DNA of 38,533 nucleotides from assembly GCA_024206195.1 (NCBI GenBank), contig JAAGZO010000038.1:1-38533 (forward strand). The letters are read 5' to 3'. Shown here piece by piece: positions 31,588 through 38,533 of this stretch (positions are counted from its first letter, which is position 1; each line of letters opens with the position of its first letter). Under the pieces are notes generated by a model. It was not told where the DNA came from. It saw only the letters and a program-made list of their open reading frames with translations, and made no database searches. The position numbers and the translations under genes were made by a program. The stretch comes from a bacterium. Lineage in GTDB: Archaea > Nanoarchaeota > Nanoarchaeia > Woesearchaeales > UBA10216.

Positions 31588-33009
31588 ATGAAAATGGATT
31601 TTGAATTAGCTGAATTCGCATTGAAAAAAGCGACAACACTTGGAGCAAGCTATGCGGATGTCAGATTAGAGTCAACAACTGCAAATGGTTTCTTGCTGAA
31701 AAATGGAGTTCCTCAGATTTCTGGTTTTGATAAGATAAGCGGCCTTGGGTTAAGGCTTATTATTAATGGGACCTTAGGTTTTGTTTCAACAAACGAGCTT
31801 GAAAAAAACAAAATAAAGGAACTTATAGAAAGATCTGCAAAAAAGCTTAATTCTGCATCAAAGATTGGAGAAAATGTTAAGCTTTCAGAAGAAACAACAG
31901 CAGTTGCAAATTATGAAGTTAAACAAAAAGTAAAACTAGCAGACATTTCACCAAAGGAAAAACTTGATGCCCTGTTTGATATTGAAAAAGGGATAGTAAA
32001 GAGTGGTGTTGATGTTCCAGGACGGTATCTCTCGCTTTCAGATAATGTTACTGAAAAATATTTTGTAAACTCAGAAGGATCTAAGATTTTCTCAAAGATA
32101 CCTCGAGTAGAATATTTTTATTTCTTAACTATAAAGAATGGAGAACAAACTGCGCAGAGATACTGGCAGTACGGAAAAACAGCAGGGTTTGAAGCTTTGA
32201 AAGGATGGAATCTTCCTGAAACAATGACTCGGGAAGTCAAGGCAATGCAAAAAAACCTGCAGATAGGAATTAAACCTCCAAAAGGAAAAATAGATGTTGT
32301 TGCTGCTCCACAGGTTGTGGGAATAATGGTTCACGAAAGCGGTGGACACCCTTATGAAGCAGACAGAATATACGGAAGAGAGGCAGCGCAGGCCGGTGAA
32401 TCCTTTATAACAAAAGATATGATGGGAAAAAGAATCGGTAGTGATGTTGTTAATGTGGTTGATGATCCTACACTCAAAAACAGCTATGGATACTATCTTT
32501 ATGATGAAGAAGGCGTTGCTGCAAGAAGAAAATACATGATCAAAGAAGGAATAATGACAGAGCTCATGCATAACAGAGAAACTGCAAATGTTATTGGTCT
32601 TAAGAGCAATGGTTCTGCAAGGGCCACAAGCTATGACAGAGAAGCCATTGTCAGGATGTCAAATACCTTAATGCTTCCAGGAGATCACACAGAAGAAGAG
32701 CTTATCGAAGATGTTAAGCTGGGGATCTATATGAAAAATTTCATGGAGTGGAATATAGATGACAAGCGAGTCCACCAGAAATATGTTGGTGCAGAAGCAT
32801 ACCTGATAAAAAATGGCAGGATTGAAGGGCCTGTTTCAAAGCCGATCTTAGAGATGTCAACACAGATGCTATACAAATCAATAGATGCTGTTGGAAAAAA
32901 TAGTGAGTATCACGCAGGCAGCTGCGGAAAAGCAGAACCAATGCAGGCAATTCCTGTATGGTTTGGCGGACCATCAATCAGAATAAAGAATGTAAGGTTA
33001 GGGGAATGA
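31588..33009 (+). CDS. tldD: Metalloprotease TldD
   Basis: This is the zinc-protease subunit of the TldD/TldE complex, which in bacteria degrades unfolded peptides and processes microcin B17. The zinc-site motif HESGGH (HEXXXH) is at residues 249-254 in APQVVGIMVHESGGHPYEADR. The C-terminal GSCGKAEPMQAIPVWFGGPSIRIKNVRLG is the family ending. The length of 473 aa is normal. A second ATG at 31594 fits the promoter spacing better and would shorten it by two residues. The stop overlaps the tldE ATG by 4 nt. Confidence 0.95.
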   Translation: MKMDFELAEFALKKATTLGASYADVRLESTTANGFLLKNGVPQISGFDKISGLGLRLIINGTLGFVSTNELEKNKIKELIERSAKKLNSASKIGENVKLSEETTAVANYEVKQKVKLADISPKEKLDALFDIEKGIVKSGVDVPGRYLSLSDNVTEKYFVNSEGSKIFSKIPRVEYFYFLTIKNGEQTAQRYWQYGKTAGFEALKGWNLPETMTREVKAMQKNLQIGIKPPKGKIDVVAAPQVVGIMVHESGGHPYEADRIYGREAAQAGESFITKDMMGKRIGSDVVNVVDDPTLKNSYGYYLYDEEGVAARRKYMIKEGIMTELMHNRETANVIGLKSNGSARATSYDREAIVRMSNTLMLPGDHTEEELIEDVKLGIYMKNFMEWNIDDKRVHQKYVGAEAYLIKNGRIEGPVSKPILEMSTQMLYKSIDAVGKNSEYHAGSCGKAEPMQAIPVWFGGPSIRIKNVRLGE

Positions 33010-34337
33010 AAAGAGAGATTGCAAGATATCTTATGAAAGAGTTCCAGAAAAAAGGGGCTGATGATGTAGTTGTATGCCTTACAGAAGATACTAGCTCGCA
33101 GATAAAGTTCTCAAATAATCTTATCAGCGCAACACAGGACTGGAGAGCTGATGACCTTAGTGTCTTTGCTTCTATAAAGAAAAAGCTTGTTACAACATCA
33201 ATAAAGGATTTTTCAAAAAAAGCAGCAGATGATACTATAAAGGATCTTATCAAGTTTGCAAAGTCAGTAGAACCAAGCAAAGAATATGAAGGAATAGCTG
33301 ACGGCCCTTTCAAATACAATAGCATCCAAGATGGATATGATAAAAAAATAAAAGACATGGATGGCGGAATAGTTGACTTGACAAGAAAGGGAATAAACAT
33401 TGCGCTGGAAAACGGTGCGAAAAGGACAGCGGGTGTTACAGAAACTCATATTAACAACGTTTTCTTGCTAACCTCAAACGGTGTTGAGGCAGAAGAAAAG
33501 GCAACAAAGGTTTACTTTTCAATAAGATCATTCATGGATAAGTATGCATCTGCACACTATGTTTCAAACTCAAGAATGCTTAAAGACCTCAGACTAAAAG
33601 AGGCTGCAGAAAACTCTGCACTTGTCGCAAAAAAAGCAAAGAATCCTACAACTTGCAGACCTGGATTATATGATGTTGTCTTTGAGCCATTGCCGTTTGC
33701 AAATCTTGTAGAACAGATGGGAACATGCTCTTCAATTTTCTATGTTGAAGCAGGTTTGTCTTGCCTTTCAGGAAAACTTGGAACCAAGATTGCGGATGAA
33801 CAAGTGAATATCACCGACGATGGAACACTCAAAGGAGGAATGAATTCTGCACGGTTTGATGCAGAAGGTGTTCCTACAAAAGTAAATAAAGTTGTAGAAG
33901 ATGGCATTTTTAAGACTTATCTTCATAATACATCTACAGCTAAAAGACATGACACCGTAACAACTGCTAATGCAGGGATTATAACTCCGCTTCCATATAA
34001 CACTGTTCTTAAAAAAGGAAATTATAAAAAGGAAGAGCTCTTACAGGGTGTTAAAAGGGGTTTGCTTGTGACTAATGTATGGTATACTCGATTTCAGAAC
34101 TACGAGACCGGGGACTTTTCAACAATTCCTAGGGACGCTGTGTTTCTTATCGAAAACGGAAAGATTAAACATCCAGTTAAGGATCTTAGAATAACCGAGA
34201 ACCTAATCAATGTTTTCAAGAATGTTGCGGCAATTGGCAATGATCCCTGGCAAATACGCAGCTGGGACATGGAATTGCCTGTTATAACGCCTGCAACGCT
34301 TGTGAAAAACGTAAGGATAACTAAATCAGTGGAATAG
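33006..34337 (+). CDS. pmbA: TldE/PmbA, non-catalytic partner of TldD
   Basis: This homolog of TldD lacks the HEXXXH zinc motif, as expected for the TldE subunit. In the equivalent region it reads VFEPLPFANLVEQM. The family ending WQIRSWDMELPVITPATLVKNVRITK is clear, as is GTLKGGMNSARFDAEGVPTKVNKVVEDGIF. I chose ATG 33006 (443 aa), which overlaps the tldD stop as ATGA; an in-frame ATG 48 nt upstream lies inside tldD and gives a non-homologous extension. One base separates the stop from pan. Confidence 0.93.
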   Translation: MKREIARYLMKEFQKKGADDVVVCLTEDTSSQIKFSNNLISATQDWRADDLSVFASIKKKLVTTSIKDFSKKAADDTIKDLIKFAKSVEPSKEYEGIADGPFKYNSIQDGYDKKIKDMDGGIVDLTRKGINIALENGAKRTAGVTETHINNVFLLTSNGVEAEEKATKVYFSIRSFMDKYASAHYVSNSRMLKDLRLKEAAENSALVAKKAKNPTTCRPGLYDVVFEPLPFANLVEQMGTCSSIFYVEAGLSCLSGKLGTKIADEQVNITDDGTLKGGMNSARFDAEGVPTKVNKVVEDGIFKTYLHNTSTAKRHDTVTTANAGIITPLPYNTVLKKGNYKKEELLQGVKRGLLVTNVWYTRFQNYETGDFSTIPRDAVFLIENGKIKHPVKDLRITENLINVFKNVAAIGNDPWQIRSWDMELPVITPATLVKNVRITKSVE

Positions 34338-34338
34338 A

Positions 34339-35478
34339 ATGAAAACGGAAAATAAAAAAGAAGGTGATGTTGTTTATGGCTATAGCACTGACATAAACAC
34401 ACTTGAAGAAGAGAACTCTCTTTTAAGAGACAATGTTGACAGGCTCATGCATGAGCTTGACAGGCTTAAAAGCACACCATTGATGATATGCGAAGCCTGC
34501 AAGGTTTCTGGTAAGAATGCTGTGATAAAAATACCTAATGGCAGCCAGTTCTATGTTGAAATTATGGAAGAATGTGAAGAGATACTTCCTGGTGATAGTG
34601 TCCTTGTTGAACAAAAGAATCTTAGCATAATCAAAAAAGCGGATTCCTCAAAGAGATTTAATGTTGATAAGTTCGTAATAATGGAAAAGCCTGATATTTC
34701 CTGGAAAGAAGTAGGAGGAATGTCAGACCAGATAAAAGAGATAAAAGAGGTTGTTGAGCTTCCATTGAAAAAGCCTGCTCTGTTCAGAAAGGTTGGCATA
34801 CAGCCACCAAAGGGGATTCTTCTTTATGGTGAACCAGGAACAGGAAAGACCCTGCTTGCAAAAGCTGTTGCTTCTTCTACAAACTCAACATTTATTGAGA
34901 TTGTTGGAAGCGAGCTTGTGCAAAAGTTCATAGGAGAAGGAGCAAAGCTTGTGAAAGAGGTTTTCGAGCTTGCAAGCGAAAAAGCACCATCTATAATTTT
35001 CATAGATGAACTTGATGCCTTGGCTGCAAAAAGAATTGATATAGGAACAAGCGGCGAGAGAGAAGTACAAAGAACCTTTATGCAACTGCTTTCAGAGATA
35101 GACGGCTTTAAGCACCTAGGAAATGTAAAGGTTATTGGATGTACAAACAGAAAGGATATTCTTGATCCTGCAATCATAAGGCCGGGCCGGCTTGACAGAC
35201 AAATCTTTGTTCCACTGCCTGACAAAAAATCAAGAGAAGAGATATTTAAGATACATACAAGAACCATGAGCCTTGATAAGGTTGATATGAAGAAGATTAT
35301 TGGCAAGACAAAAGGCTTTTCTGGAGCAGAGATTAAAGCGACGTGCACAGAAGCGGGTTATTTTGCAATAAGAGACAACAGAACAAAGGTAACTCATCAG
35401 GACTTTATGAAGGCAGCAAGTAAGGTAAAGAAAAAAGAACAAGAAGAAGGCCAAGATTACATGAATATGTTTGGCTAG
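34339..35478 (+). CDS. pan: Proteasome-activating nucleotidase (PAN)
   Basis: This is an AAA+ unfoldase that feeds substrates to the 20S proteasome. Domain order: N-terminal coiled coil (~18-45), OB domain (~46-100, after the conserved Pro in STPLM), then AAA+. The AAA+ part has Walker A GEPGTGKT (164-171), pore loop KFIG (196-199), Walker B FIDELD (221-226; usually DEID), arginine fingers R281 and R284 in RPGRLDR, and a C-terminal helical domain. The last three residues are Met-Phe-Gly, a HbYX-like end with Phe for Tyr. At 379 aa it is slightly short. It starts one base after tldE, so the proteolysis genes are linked. Its stop overlaps the convergent gene in CTAG. Confidence 0.92.
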   Translation: MKTENKKEGDVVYGYSTDINTLEEENSLLRDNVDRLMHELDRLKSTPLMICEACKVSGKNAVIKIPNGSQFYVEIMEECEEILPGDSVLVEQKNLSIIKKADSSKRFNVDKFVIMEKPDISWKEVGGMSDQIKEIKEVVELPLKKPALFRKVGIQPPKGILLYGEPGTGKTLLAKAVASSTNSTFIEIVGSELVQKFIGEGAKLVKEVFELASEKAPSIIFIDELDALAAKRIDIGTSGEREVQRTFMQLLSEIDGFKHLGNVKVIGCTNRKDILDPAIIRPGRLDRQIFVPLPDKKSREEIFKIHTRTMSLDKVDMKKIIGKTKGFSGAEIKATCTEAGYFAIRDNRTKVTHQDFMKAASKVKKKEQEEGQDYMNMFG

Positions 35479-35849
35479 TTCTTAGGTTTATATGCTCTAA
35501 AATATTGTAATTCAACTGTAGATAGGTGCATTAGCTCTACCAAAACACCATGTAATTTTGTTACTAGCACAAGTTCATTTTCCAATTCTTTTTCGTCTCT
35601 TAAGAGCCATTTTGTTTCATCCCCAATCGTTTTTAATATCTCAATAGCATCAGGACCCATCTTCTCTCTTCTTTCCTCAATCTCTTTTTCTCCAATTTGT
35701 TCTTTTCTTACAAAAACTTCATCAGTTAAAACCTCTTTTCTTAACTGATTCATTAGAATTTCTGCTTCTTTTGCTAACTCAAGCTTTCGTCTGCAAAGTT
35801 GATCTATTTCTTCCATCCCATACGCTTTTCCGTTTATAGTTTGTGGCAT
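35475..35849 (-). CDS. Hypothetical helical protein, 124 aa
   Basis: Not recognised. It is highly charged and helical, with a likely coiled coil across residues ~12-60 (IDQLCRRKLELAKEAEILMNQL ... KEIEERREKMG) and a second helical stretch (LLRDEKELENELVLVTKLHGVLVELMHLS). There is no signal peptide or membrane segment. AGGTGA five to six bases before the ATG and a TATA-like TTTATATT ~37 nt upstream support expression. It is convergent with pan, the stops overlapping in CTAG, and lies downstream of the candidate structured RNA on the same strand. Confidence 0.65.
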   Translation of the reverse strand: MPQTINGKAYGMEEIDQLCRRKLELAKEAEILMNQLRKEVLTDEVFVRKEQIGEKEIEERREKMGPDAIEILKTIGDETKWLLRDEKELENELVLVTKLHGVLVELMHLSTVELQYFRAYKPKN

Positions 35850-35881
35850 ATTATCACCTGATGCTTTTCTGAAGAAAACGA

Positions 35882-35890
35882 ATATAAATA
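35882..35890 (-). promoter_or_regulatory. TATA box of the 124-aa hypothetical gene
   Basis: The minus strand reads TATTTATATTCG, ~37 nt before ATG 35849. Transcription would begin close to the AGGTGA at 35854-35859. The same AT-rich stretch could be read as ATATAAATA on the + strand. Confidence 0.4.
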
Positions 35891-35900
35891 ATTTATGAAA

Positions 35901-35976
35901 GTGCGTGCTCGGCAGTTACTTCCGTCAGTCATCGCCTTTCGGCTAGCTCGGGTGTTCACGTCCTCATCGCACGCAA
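35901..35976 (-). ncRNA. Candidate structured small RNA with two-fold symmetric boxes
   Basis: This GC-rich island of ~75 nt in an AT-rich spacer is closed by a perfect 7-bp stem, TGCGTGC with GCACGCA (35969-35975 and 35902-35908 on the minus strand). Inside it, GCGATGA occurs twice (35970-35964 and 35935-35929). Each copy is followed 12-16 nt later by CCGAGC (35951-35946, 35912-35907). A GCC-GAAA-GGC tetraloop hairpin sits between the halves. The layout recalls a C/D-box guide RNA (C, D', C', D), but the boxes deviate (CCGA for CTGA) and the terminal stem leaves no room for a normal kink-turn bulge. A TATA box ~26 nt upstream supports the minus strand. Class unknown. Confidence 0.45.
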
Positions 35977-35996
35977 GAGAAGGGAATCCCTAAGGG

Positions 35997-36004
35997 TATT
36001 TAAA
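35997..36004 (-). promoter_or_regulatory. TATA box for the candidate small RNA
   Basis: The minus strand reads AGTTTAAATACCC. The predicted start, ~26 nt downstream, falls at about 35974-35976, exactly at the foot of the RNA's terminal stem. Confidence 0.45.
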
Positions 36005-36017
36005 CTATTCTGAAATC

Positions 36018-36040
36018 AAAAACCCAACCGTTGGGTTTTT
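36018..36040. terminator. Perfect 11-bp palindromic hairpin, possible terminator of the trm5 operon
   Basis: AAAAACCCAAC, one base, GTTGGGTTTTT. Read on the minus strand it follows trm5 and ends in a T-tract, as a hairpin-plus-T terminator would. It is symmetric, so it could act on either strand. Confidence 0.45.
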
Positions 36041-36044
36041 GGTC

Positions 36045-36070
36045 CCAAAACTTACTACGTTAAGTTTTGG
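36045..36070. repeat. Second hairpin spanning the trm5 stop codon
   Basis: CCAAAACTTA (36045-36054) and TAAGTTTTGG (36061-36070) are perfect 10-bp arms with a 6-base loop that contains the trm5 TAG. In tandem with the 36018-36040 palindrome it probably shapes the mRNA 3' end. Confidence 0.45.
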
Positions 36071-36882
36071 AAATCAGTACATGTTCTAAAGTGACGAGGA
36101 GATAACTGACCGCATTTTACTGTTCTTATGATTTTGTACTTCTTTTTTGCCTTCTTGCAAGCCTTGTCAATTCTGTCGGTTGATTTCTTTGGAATGTCTT
36201 TTTCATGACAATAGTCGTAGAAGTGTATTGTTCCATTTTTCTTCACTGCTGCAAGTGCAAGATAAAGATACTTTTCTGCTCCTTTTGGCAAGGGAAGTAG
36301 AACACGGTCAAACTTTGTTTTGATGTCAGGCATTATTCTCTTTACGTTTCCTTGGAGTACTGTGGTGTTTTTTAGTTTGTTTAGTTTTACGTTTTCCAAA
36401 GCGTATTTATGAGCCATTCTGTTAATTTCAATGCCTGTTAATTTTTTTGCTTTGGTGTTTTTTGCTATGACTGCAACATATGGTGCGATGCCAGAGAACA
36501 TTACTAGAATGGATTCTCCTTTTTTTATCTGTTCTGTGATTCTTTTTCGTTCAGTTGCCATTCGTGGAGAGAAATATGTTTTTTCAACGTCAAGCTTTAA
36601 CTGAACATTGTTTTCCCTATGTGTTGTTTCTCTCCTGTTTTCTCCTGCGAGAAACTTCATTTTCTGTATTCTTAAGGTTCCTTTATGGGCTCCCTGCTTT
36701 TTCAGTACGGTTTTTATGTTCTTGTGTGATTTAAGAAGTGTTGTTGCTATGATTTTCTCTTTTTTCGTAAGTTCTTTAGGTATTTCTAGTATTGCTATGT
36801 CTCCGGTTACATCGTAGCTCTTTTTAAAACGAGAAATCTCTTTTTTTGTAAGTTTTTTTTTCAGTTGTTGTTTCAGATCCAT
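36055..36882 (-). CDS. trm5: tRNA (guanine37-N1)-methyltransferase, Trm5 family
   Basis: This AdoMet-dependent enzyme makes m1G37 in tRNA, which prevents +1 frameshifting. An N-terminal D1-like segment precedes the family motif TYFSPRMATERKRI (the Trm5 form, not the GN form of Taw2). The Rossmann part follows: ILVMFSGIAPYVAVIAK, the acidic strand end TGIEINRMAHKYALENVKLNK, VLQGNVKRIMPDI, and the LPLPKGAEKYL/IHFYDY region. The usual Asn of the NLP/NPP motif is replaced by Leu (LLPLPK). The length of 275 aa is on the short side, pointing to a reduced N-terminal domain. It shares one base with the fen1 stop (TAATG). Confidence 0.85.
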   Translation of the reverse strand: MDLKQQLKKKLTKKEISRFKKSYDVTGDIAILEIPKELTKKEKIIATTLLKSHKNIKTVLKKQGAHKGTLRIQKMKFLAGENRRETTHRENNVQLKLDVEKTYFSPRMATERKRITEQIKKGESILVMFSGIAPYVAVIAKNTKAKKLTGIEINRMAHKYALENVKLNKLKNTTVLQGNVKRIMPDIKTKFDRVLLPLPKGAEKYLYLALAAVKKNGTIHFYDYCHEKDIPKKSTDRIDKACKKAKKKYKIIRTVKCGQLSPRHFRTCTDFQNLT

Positions 36883-37913
36883 TATACAAAATCACCTAAT
36901 CCTTTTTGTTGTTGTTTTTGCCTTCCGTTTTGCAGATCACTTATTGTTTTCTCTACGCGCTCTTCTGAAAAGTCGTGTTTATCACAGAGAATTTTCTTCA
37001 TTGACTGTTCGTTCGGACTTTCCCATTTCAGATTATAGTTTTTTTCAACTTTCATTGATGTCATGAGGTCATATACTTCTTTCCAACCATAATCAAAGTG
37101 TTCATCCCACTTTACTTCATTGAAAAGCGTTTCAGGGTCTTTGATTTTTTTGACTAGGCTTATTGCTTTTTTTGGGCCTAAACCCTTAATTCCTCCTGTG
37201 TTGAAGTCTGTTCCTACAAGCATTGCAAGACAGACAAGTTGTTCCCTGCTTATTCCCATGTTTTTAAGGTTTTCATCAAGATCTATGAGTTCTGGTTTTA
37301 CTGTTTCATATGAGAGCTGCCCTAGTTTCTTCTTTTTACCTGCTATGGATATGTTTCTTATGAGTTTATTTGCGCCAAAAACAAGAGAATCACCATCCTG
37401 AGATGCAACAGCGTACGCATCCCCTTTTTGCACCATATATGCTGCCTGTGCCTCTCCCTCTGATGGGGCCTGGACATATGGAATACCCATTGCACTTACT
37501 AGCTCTTTTGCACTTTGAATCATTTCAGGTGTCATGCGCGAGGTTCGTGAAGCATATTTCTTCATTTCATCAGTGTCTTTTCTTTTCACTGCTTCCTGAT
37601 ATTTCTTCTCTGCTTCAATCTTTATTTCTTTTCTCTTTGCCCTTTCAATGGATTTAAGCTTTGGCGCTTCTCCATCAAAGACATAAACGAGTTTTATGCC
37701 TTTTTGTATCAGGTTTGCTGATCTGCCGAAAAGACCTATCAAATGACTCGTGATGTTCCCCTTTGAATCCATAAGAGGGGTTCCGTCTCTTGTGCGGATG
37801 TTTGAAAGAAACTGATAAATGTGGTTTGATGCATCTATTGCTAGTGTTTTACCTGAAAGATCCTCTAGCTCAATATTCTTCAAAGATAGCAAAGGGATTA
37901 TTTTTACGCCCAT
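36882..37913 (-). CDS. fen: Flap endonuclease 1 (FEN1)
   Basis: This structure-specific nuclease removes 5' flaps in Okazaki-fragment maturation and repair. Visible catalytic stretches are LAIDASNHIYQFLS (Asp27 region), KLVYVFDGEAPKLK, APSEGEAQAAYMV, YAVASQDGDSLVFGA and AMLVGTDFNTGGIKGLGPKKAI (helix-hairpin-helix). The C-terminal QQKGLGDFV is a PCNA-interacting PIP-type motif (Q..L..F), so it probably works with the clamp loaded by the RFC encoded nearby. The length of 343 aa is normal. It starts one base after the upstream gene and is coupled to trm5. Confidence 0.96.
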   Translation of the reverse strand: MGVKIIPLLSLKNIELEDLSGKTLAIDASNHIYQFLSNIRTRDGTPLMDSKGNITSHLIGLFGRSANLIQKGIKLVYVFDGEAPKLKSIERAKRKEIKIEAEKKYQEAVKRKDTDEMKKYASRTSRMTPEMIQSAKELVSAMGIPYVQAPSEGEAQAAYMVQKGDAYAVASQDGDSLVFGANKLIRNISIAGKKKKLGQLSYETVKPELIDLDENLKNMGISREQLVCLAMLVGTDFNTGGIKGLGPKKAISLVKKIKDPETLFNEVKWDEHFDYGWKEVYDLMTSMKVEKNYNLKWESPNEQSMKKILCDKHDFSEERVEKTISDLQNGRQKQQQKGLGDFV

Positions 37914-37914
37914 T

Positions 37915-38533
37915 TTATATCTTTTTTATTGTGATGTTCTTAAATTCTTTGCTTAACATCTCCTGAGCACGCTTTGTAAGGTCTCCGGATGTTATAAACA
38001 GCACAGGCAGCTTTTTTATCTGCCCCTGAACAAATGCAGAACTAAGATCTGAGTCATTACACCTCTTTTTGTTTTTTGCCTTGCAATAGTATCTCAGCTT
38101 ACCTACTGCACTTGGAACATCTGCGATTATGTCTATTTCAGAGTTCTTTTTCATTATGGAAAACTCTATTGTTTCTATTTCGTTTTTCTTCATGAAATGA
38201 GTTACTTTTGTTGAGAAGGTGTCTTCAATTGCTGTTCTTGGTTTCCTTACAGCAGGTTTTGGTTTTTCAGGTGGAAGCTGTTGTTGTGGCTCTTGCAGCG
38301 TCTCTTGCGCTTCTTCTTTTTTTTCTACTGGTTGCTTTTCTTCTGGTTTCTTCTGTGGAACAGGGGCCTTTATTCCCATCTCTGATTTTATTAGCGGCTC
38401 TGCTTCTGCGTTTGATACCAGATACCACTTCCAGAAAATCTCTGTTTTCCCCTCAATTGTCACTTCAAGTGGTTTTGCATAGTCCTTTATCTGTCTTAAA
38501 GCGACTCTTATTACTGGTTCAAGCTCTGTATCA
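37915..38533 (-). CDS. Hypothetical protein with possible Mrr-like nuclease-fold domain (start outside window)
   Basis: The frame stays open to the window edge: upstream of the GTG at 38463, in-frame codons continue with DTELEPVIRVALRQIKDYAKPLEV, so the gene is cut, not complete. The parts are an N-terminal domain (TIEGKTEIFWKWYLVSN), a Pro/Glu/Gln/Lys-rich linker (~60 residues), and a C-terminal alpha/beta domain. That domain (EIDIIADVPSAVGKLRYYCKAKNKK ... KLPVLFITSGDLTKRAQEML) resembles the Mrr/PD-(D/E)XK-like fold, with YCK where active enzymes usually have QxK or ExK. Its place one base before fen1 suggests a DNA-linked role. Function unassigned. Confidence 0.7.
   Translation of the reverse strand, partial: DTELEPVIRVALRQIKDYAKPLEVTIEGKTEIFWKWYLVSNAEAEPLIKSEMGIKAPVPQKKPEEKQPVEKKEEAQETLQEPQQQLPPEKPKPAVRKPRTAIEDTFSTKVTHFMKKNEIETIEFSIMKKNSEIDIIADVPSAVGKLRYYCKAKNKKRCNDSDLSSAFVQGQIKKLPVLFITSGDLTKRAQEMLSKEFKNITIKKI

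Noticed and set aside
32958..33005. Longer TldE starting inside tldD
   Set aside because: The extra 16 residues are the out-of-frame end of tldD. ATG 33006 gives the standard ATGA overlap.
35901..35976. tRNA gene reading of the structured island on the + strand
   Set aside because: A 7-bp acceptor-like stem exists, but the D-arm lacks the GG, no 7-base anticodon loop forms (the centre is a 4-base loop), and the T-loop TTCRANN is absent.
35901..35976. Canonical C/D-box guide RNA call for the same island
   Set aside because: Two GATGA boxes are present, but both D-type boxes read CCGA and the stem runs straight into the boxes with no three-base bulge, so only a C/D-like candidate is reported.
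36018..36070. CRISPR-like or mobile-element repeats at the trm5 3' end
   Set aside because: The two hairpins differ in sequence, there are no spacers, direct repeats, terminal repeats or transposase nearby.

Overview
The window is a dense, AT-rich archaeal chromosome segment. The archaeal-type ribosomal operon order, the pelota, RFC, FEN1, PAN, PheRS and TyrRS genes, and TATA boxes about 25-30 nt upstream of many start codons all point to Archaea. The small gene spacing, the shortened ribosomal superoperon and a family of six-cysteine surface lipoproteins suggest a DPANN lineage (Woesearchaeota/Pacearchaeota-like). That placement is inference from general resemblance, not from a phylogenetic marker comparison.

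Left third (1-11845, all + strand): the S10-spc ribosomal superoperon from the tail of uS19 to eL14. It runs uS19, uL22, uS3, uL29, aIF1/SUI1, RNase P Rnp1, uS17, uL14, uL24, eS4, uL5, uS14, uS8, uL6, eL32, eL19, uL18, uS5, uL30, uL15, SecY, an EMC3/TMCO1-type (DUF106) insertase, eL34 and eL14. Most junctions overlap (ATGA or TAATG). The adk, cmk and truB genes often found at the end of this operon are missing here. Several r-proteins carry long Lys/Ala/Glu-rich tails.

Middle (11848-19250): a small hypothetical gene, pheT and pheS (minus strand), a TrmB-family regulator, a divergent AMP-forming acetyl-CoA synthetase, and pelota. The trmB/acs spacer holds two inverted repeats that look like operators.

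Accessory block (19395-25344, + strand): a single-pass membrane-anchored protein, a 7-TM protein with a large ectodomain, and three tandem paralogous lipoproteins that each have six cysteines in the same order. The ectodomain of the 7-TM protein appears to end in the same module as the lipoproteins. This is the best candidate for an undescribed system: a cell-surface assembly of unknown function.

Right part (25341-38533): an 862-residue coiled-coil protein with a 159-residue internal duplication, coupled to rfcS; a doubtful 90-residue ORF; a PRC-barrel protein; MscS; divergent TyrRS; a proteolysis operon tldD-tldE-pan; a small hypothetical gene; a compact two-fold symmetric structured RNA candidate (about 35901-35976); and a minus-strand operon of a partial gene with a possible Mrr-like nuclease fold, fen1 and trm5. 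Three of the four convergent gene pairs share a four-base palindromic stop overlap (CTAG or TTAA). I saw no tRNA, rRNA, CRISPR array, insertion sequence or phage gene.
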